Assembly: GCA_903893215.1 (NCBI GenBank)
Contig: CAITLJ010000035.1
Span: 93,172 to 157,171 of the forward strand
DNA length: 64,000 nt
Reading direction: 5' to 3'
Source of the DNA: an uncultured Ferrovum sp.
Lineage (GTDB): Bacteria > Pseudomonadota > Gammaproteobacteria > Burkholderiales > Ferrovaceae
Under the pieces are notes generated by a model. The model searched no databases, was not told where the DNA came from, and saw nothing but the letters and a program-made list of their open reading frames with translations. Below are positions 63,627 to 64,000 of the stretch, piece after piece. The stretch's first letter is position 1, and each line of letters opens with the position of its first letter. The position numbers and the translations under genes are program-made.

Positions 63627-63844
63627 CCGTCTCGCTCGTCCCCGGGCAGCGGCTCATCAAAGCGCGAGTCGATAGCAATTTTCCCCTTGAGCGCCCCAAA
63701 GACGCGGCGTCCGCGGGGCTCGACTGGCACCAGGCGCACCACCGGCACATTGCCGCGCGCGATCACCACATCTCCGCCCGCGAGTGCGTCGGCGATCAGC
63801 CGAGACAGGTTGGTCTTTGCATCGTGAACCGAAAACTGGGCCAT
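63611..63844 (-). CDS. Phd/YefM-family antitoxin
   Basis: 77 residues. MAQFSVHDAKTNLSRLIADA and GGDVVIARGNVPVVRLVPVE are the Phd/YefM DNA-binding fold; the C-terminal third (DSRFDEPLPGDERDGW) is the acidic toxin-binding tail. The ribosome-binding site AAGGAGG is 6 bases before ATG 63844, which is why the shorter start is used rather than an upstream one at 63892. Together with the PIN gene it forms a type II toxin-antitoxin operon that should repress itself through the palindrome in front. Confidence 0.92.
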   Translation of the reverse strand: MAQFSVHDAKTNLSRLIADALAGGDVVIARGNVPVVRLVPVEPRGRRVFGALKGKIAIDSRFDEPLPGDERDGWQLV

Positions 63845-63853
63845 GAGCACCTC

Positions 63854-63892
63854 CTTAGCTAACAATATAGCTAAGGGCAGAACATTCGGCAA
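63854..63892 (-). promoter_or_regulatory. Promoter and autoregulatory operator of the toxin-antitoxin operon
   Basis: On the minus strand TTGCCG (63892-63887) and TATATT (63869-63864) are 17 bases apart. The -10 box sits inside the inverted repeat CTTAGCTA (63854-63861) / TAGCTAAG (63868-63875) with a 6-base spacer, which also touches the ribosome-binding site, so antitoxin binding would block transcription. Confidence 0.75.
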
Positions 63893-64000
63893 GGATCGGC
63901 TCGCGGTTTGAACCCAATGGCGATCTAACGATCGATGTATGCAGGAAAGTACATCTCGACGTAGGTATTCGATGGGTATTCCACCGAAGAGGAACGTACC
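63893..64000. other. Right-edge intergenic sequence
   Basis: The last 108 bases hold no recognisable gene, repeat or promoter beyond the toxin-antitoxin control region; a neighbouring gene may begin outside the window. Confidence 0.4.

Noticed and set aside
1..64000. CRISPR arrays, tRNA genes, rRNA, insertion sequences, prophage or integron signatures.
   Set aside because: Looked for on both strands by eye; no regularly spaced repeats, cloverleaf ends, transposase or integrase motifs were found.

Overview
The window is GC-rich, densely coded chromosomal DNA from a proteobacterium, most likely a betaproteobacterium. This rests on the division/cell-wall (dcw) cluster led by mraZ with rnpB just upstream of it, the long-form leuA, and RND, LysR and Feo genes typical of that class. 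Taxonomy is inferred from gene content only. I saw no tRNA, rRNA, insertion sequence, prophage or CRISPR array; the only typical mobile-type element is a toxin-antitoxin pair at the right end.

Layout. 1-5.5 kb (minus): dcw cluster mraZ-rsmH-ftsL-ftsI-murE-murF (murF runs off the left edge), driven by a promoter whose -10 box overlaps four TGG repeats at exact 10-bp spacing, the MraZ operator pattern. 5.8-7.2 kb (minus): RNase P RNA directly behind pyrC. 7.3-9.8 kb (plus): Fur-box-controlled feoA-feoB plus a small Cys-rich membrane protein. 9.9-15.8 kb (plus): RND efflux operon in the order permease-adaptor-outer-membrane factor. 15.8-17.9 kb (minus): a phosphoesterase and a pseudokinase with a USP-like tail. 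18.1-21.3 kb (plus): methionine aminotransferase and a 2,4-dienoyl-CoA reductase. 21.3-23.8 kb (minus): nadC and an amidase. 23.8-28.8 kb: a signalling island (CHASE hybrid kinase with a dead receiver, a DHp-like protein, an HTH-receiver regulator and an HDOD protein). 28.9-30.1 kb (plus): spermidine-synthase-like protein and glutathione peroxidase. 30.2-32.2 kb (minus): leuA preceded by a Leu-rich leader ORF that looks like a transcription attenuator. 32.2-39.2 kb: MexEF-OprN-like efflux operon with a divergent LysR regulator. 39.2-43.5 kb: LysR, mmsA and a GMC oxidoreductase, resembling 3-hydroxypropionate catabolism loci. 43.5-46 kb: SelO and a RIO1-type kinase, convergent. 46-48.6 kb (plus): modABC and a short ModE-like regulator behind a ModE-type palindrome. 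48.6-59 kb: glycogen locus, glgC-glgA followed by a protein strikingly like the alpha/beta subunits of eukaryotic phosphorylase kinase (minus), and divergent glgB-glgX (plus). 59-63.2 kb: SDR, MAPEG, NnrU, a membrane-fused alpha/beta hydrolase and a small lipoprotein. 63.2-63.9 kb (minus): a Phd/PIN toxin-antitoxin operon.

The most notable items are the phosphorylase-kinase-like gene embedded in the glycogen operon, the previously unlisted leu leader ORF (55 codons or fewer), the kinase-fold protein that has lost three catalytic residues, and the two-component island with one degenerate receiver and a DHp-only partner. Matching AAAC-N4-GTTT palindromes in front of fadH and of the SDR gene suggest a shared fatty-acid regulator. 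Both ModC and the ModE-like protein lack the usual molybdate-binding tails.
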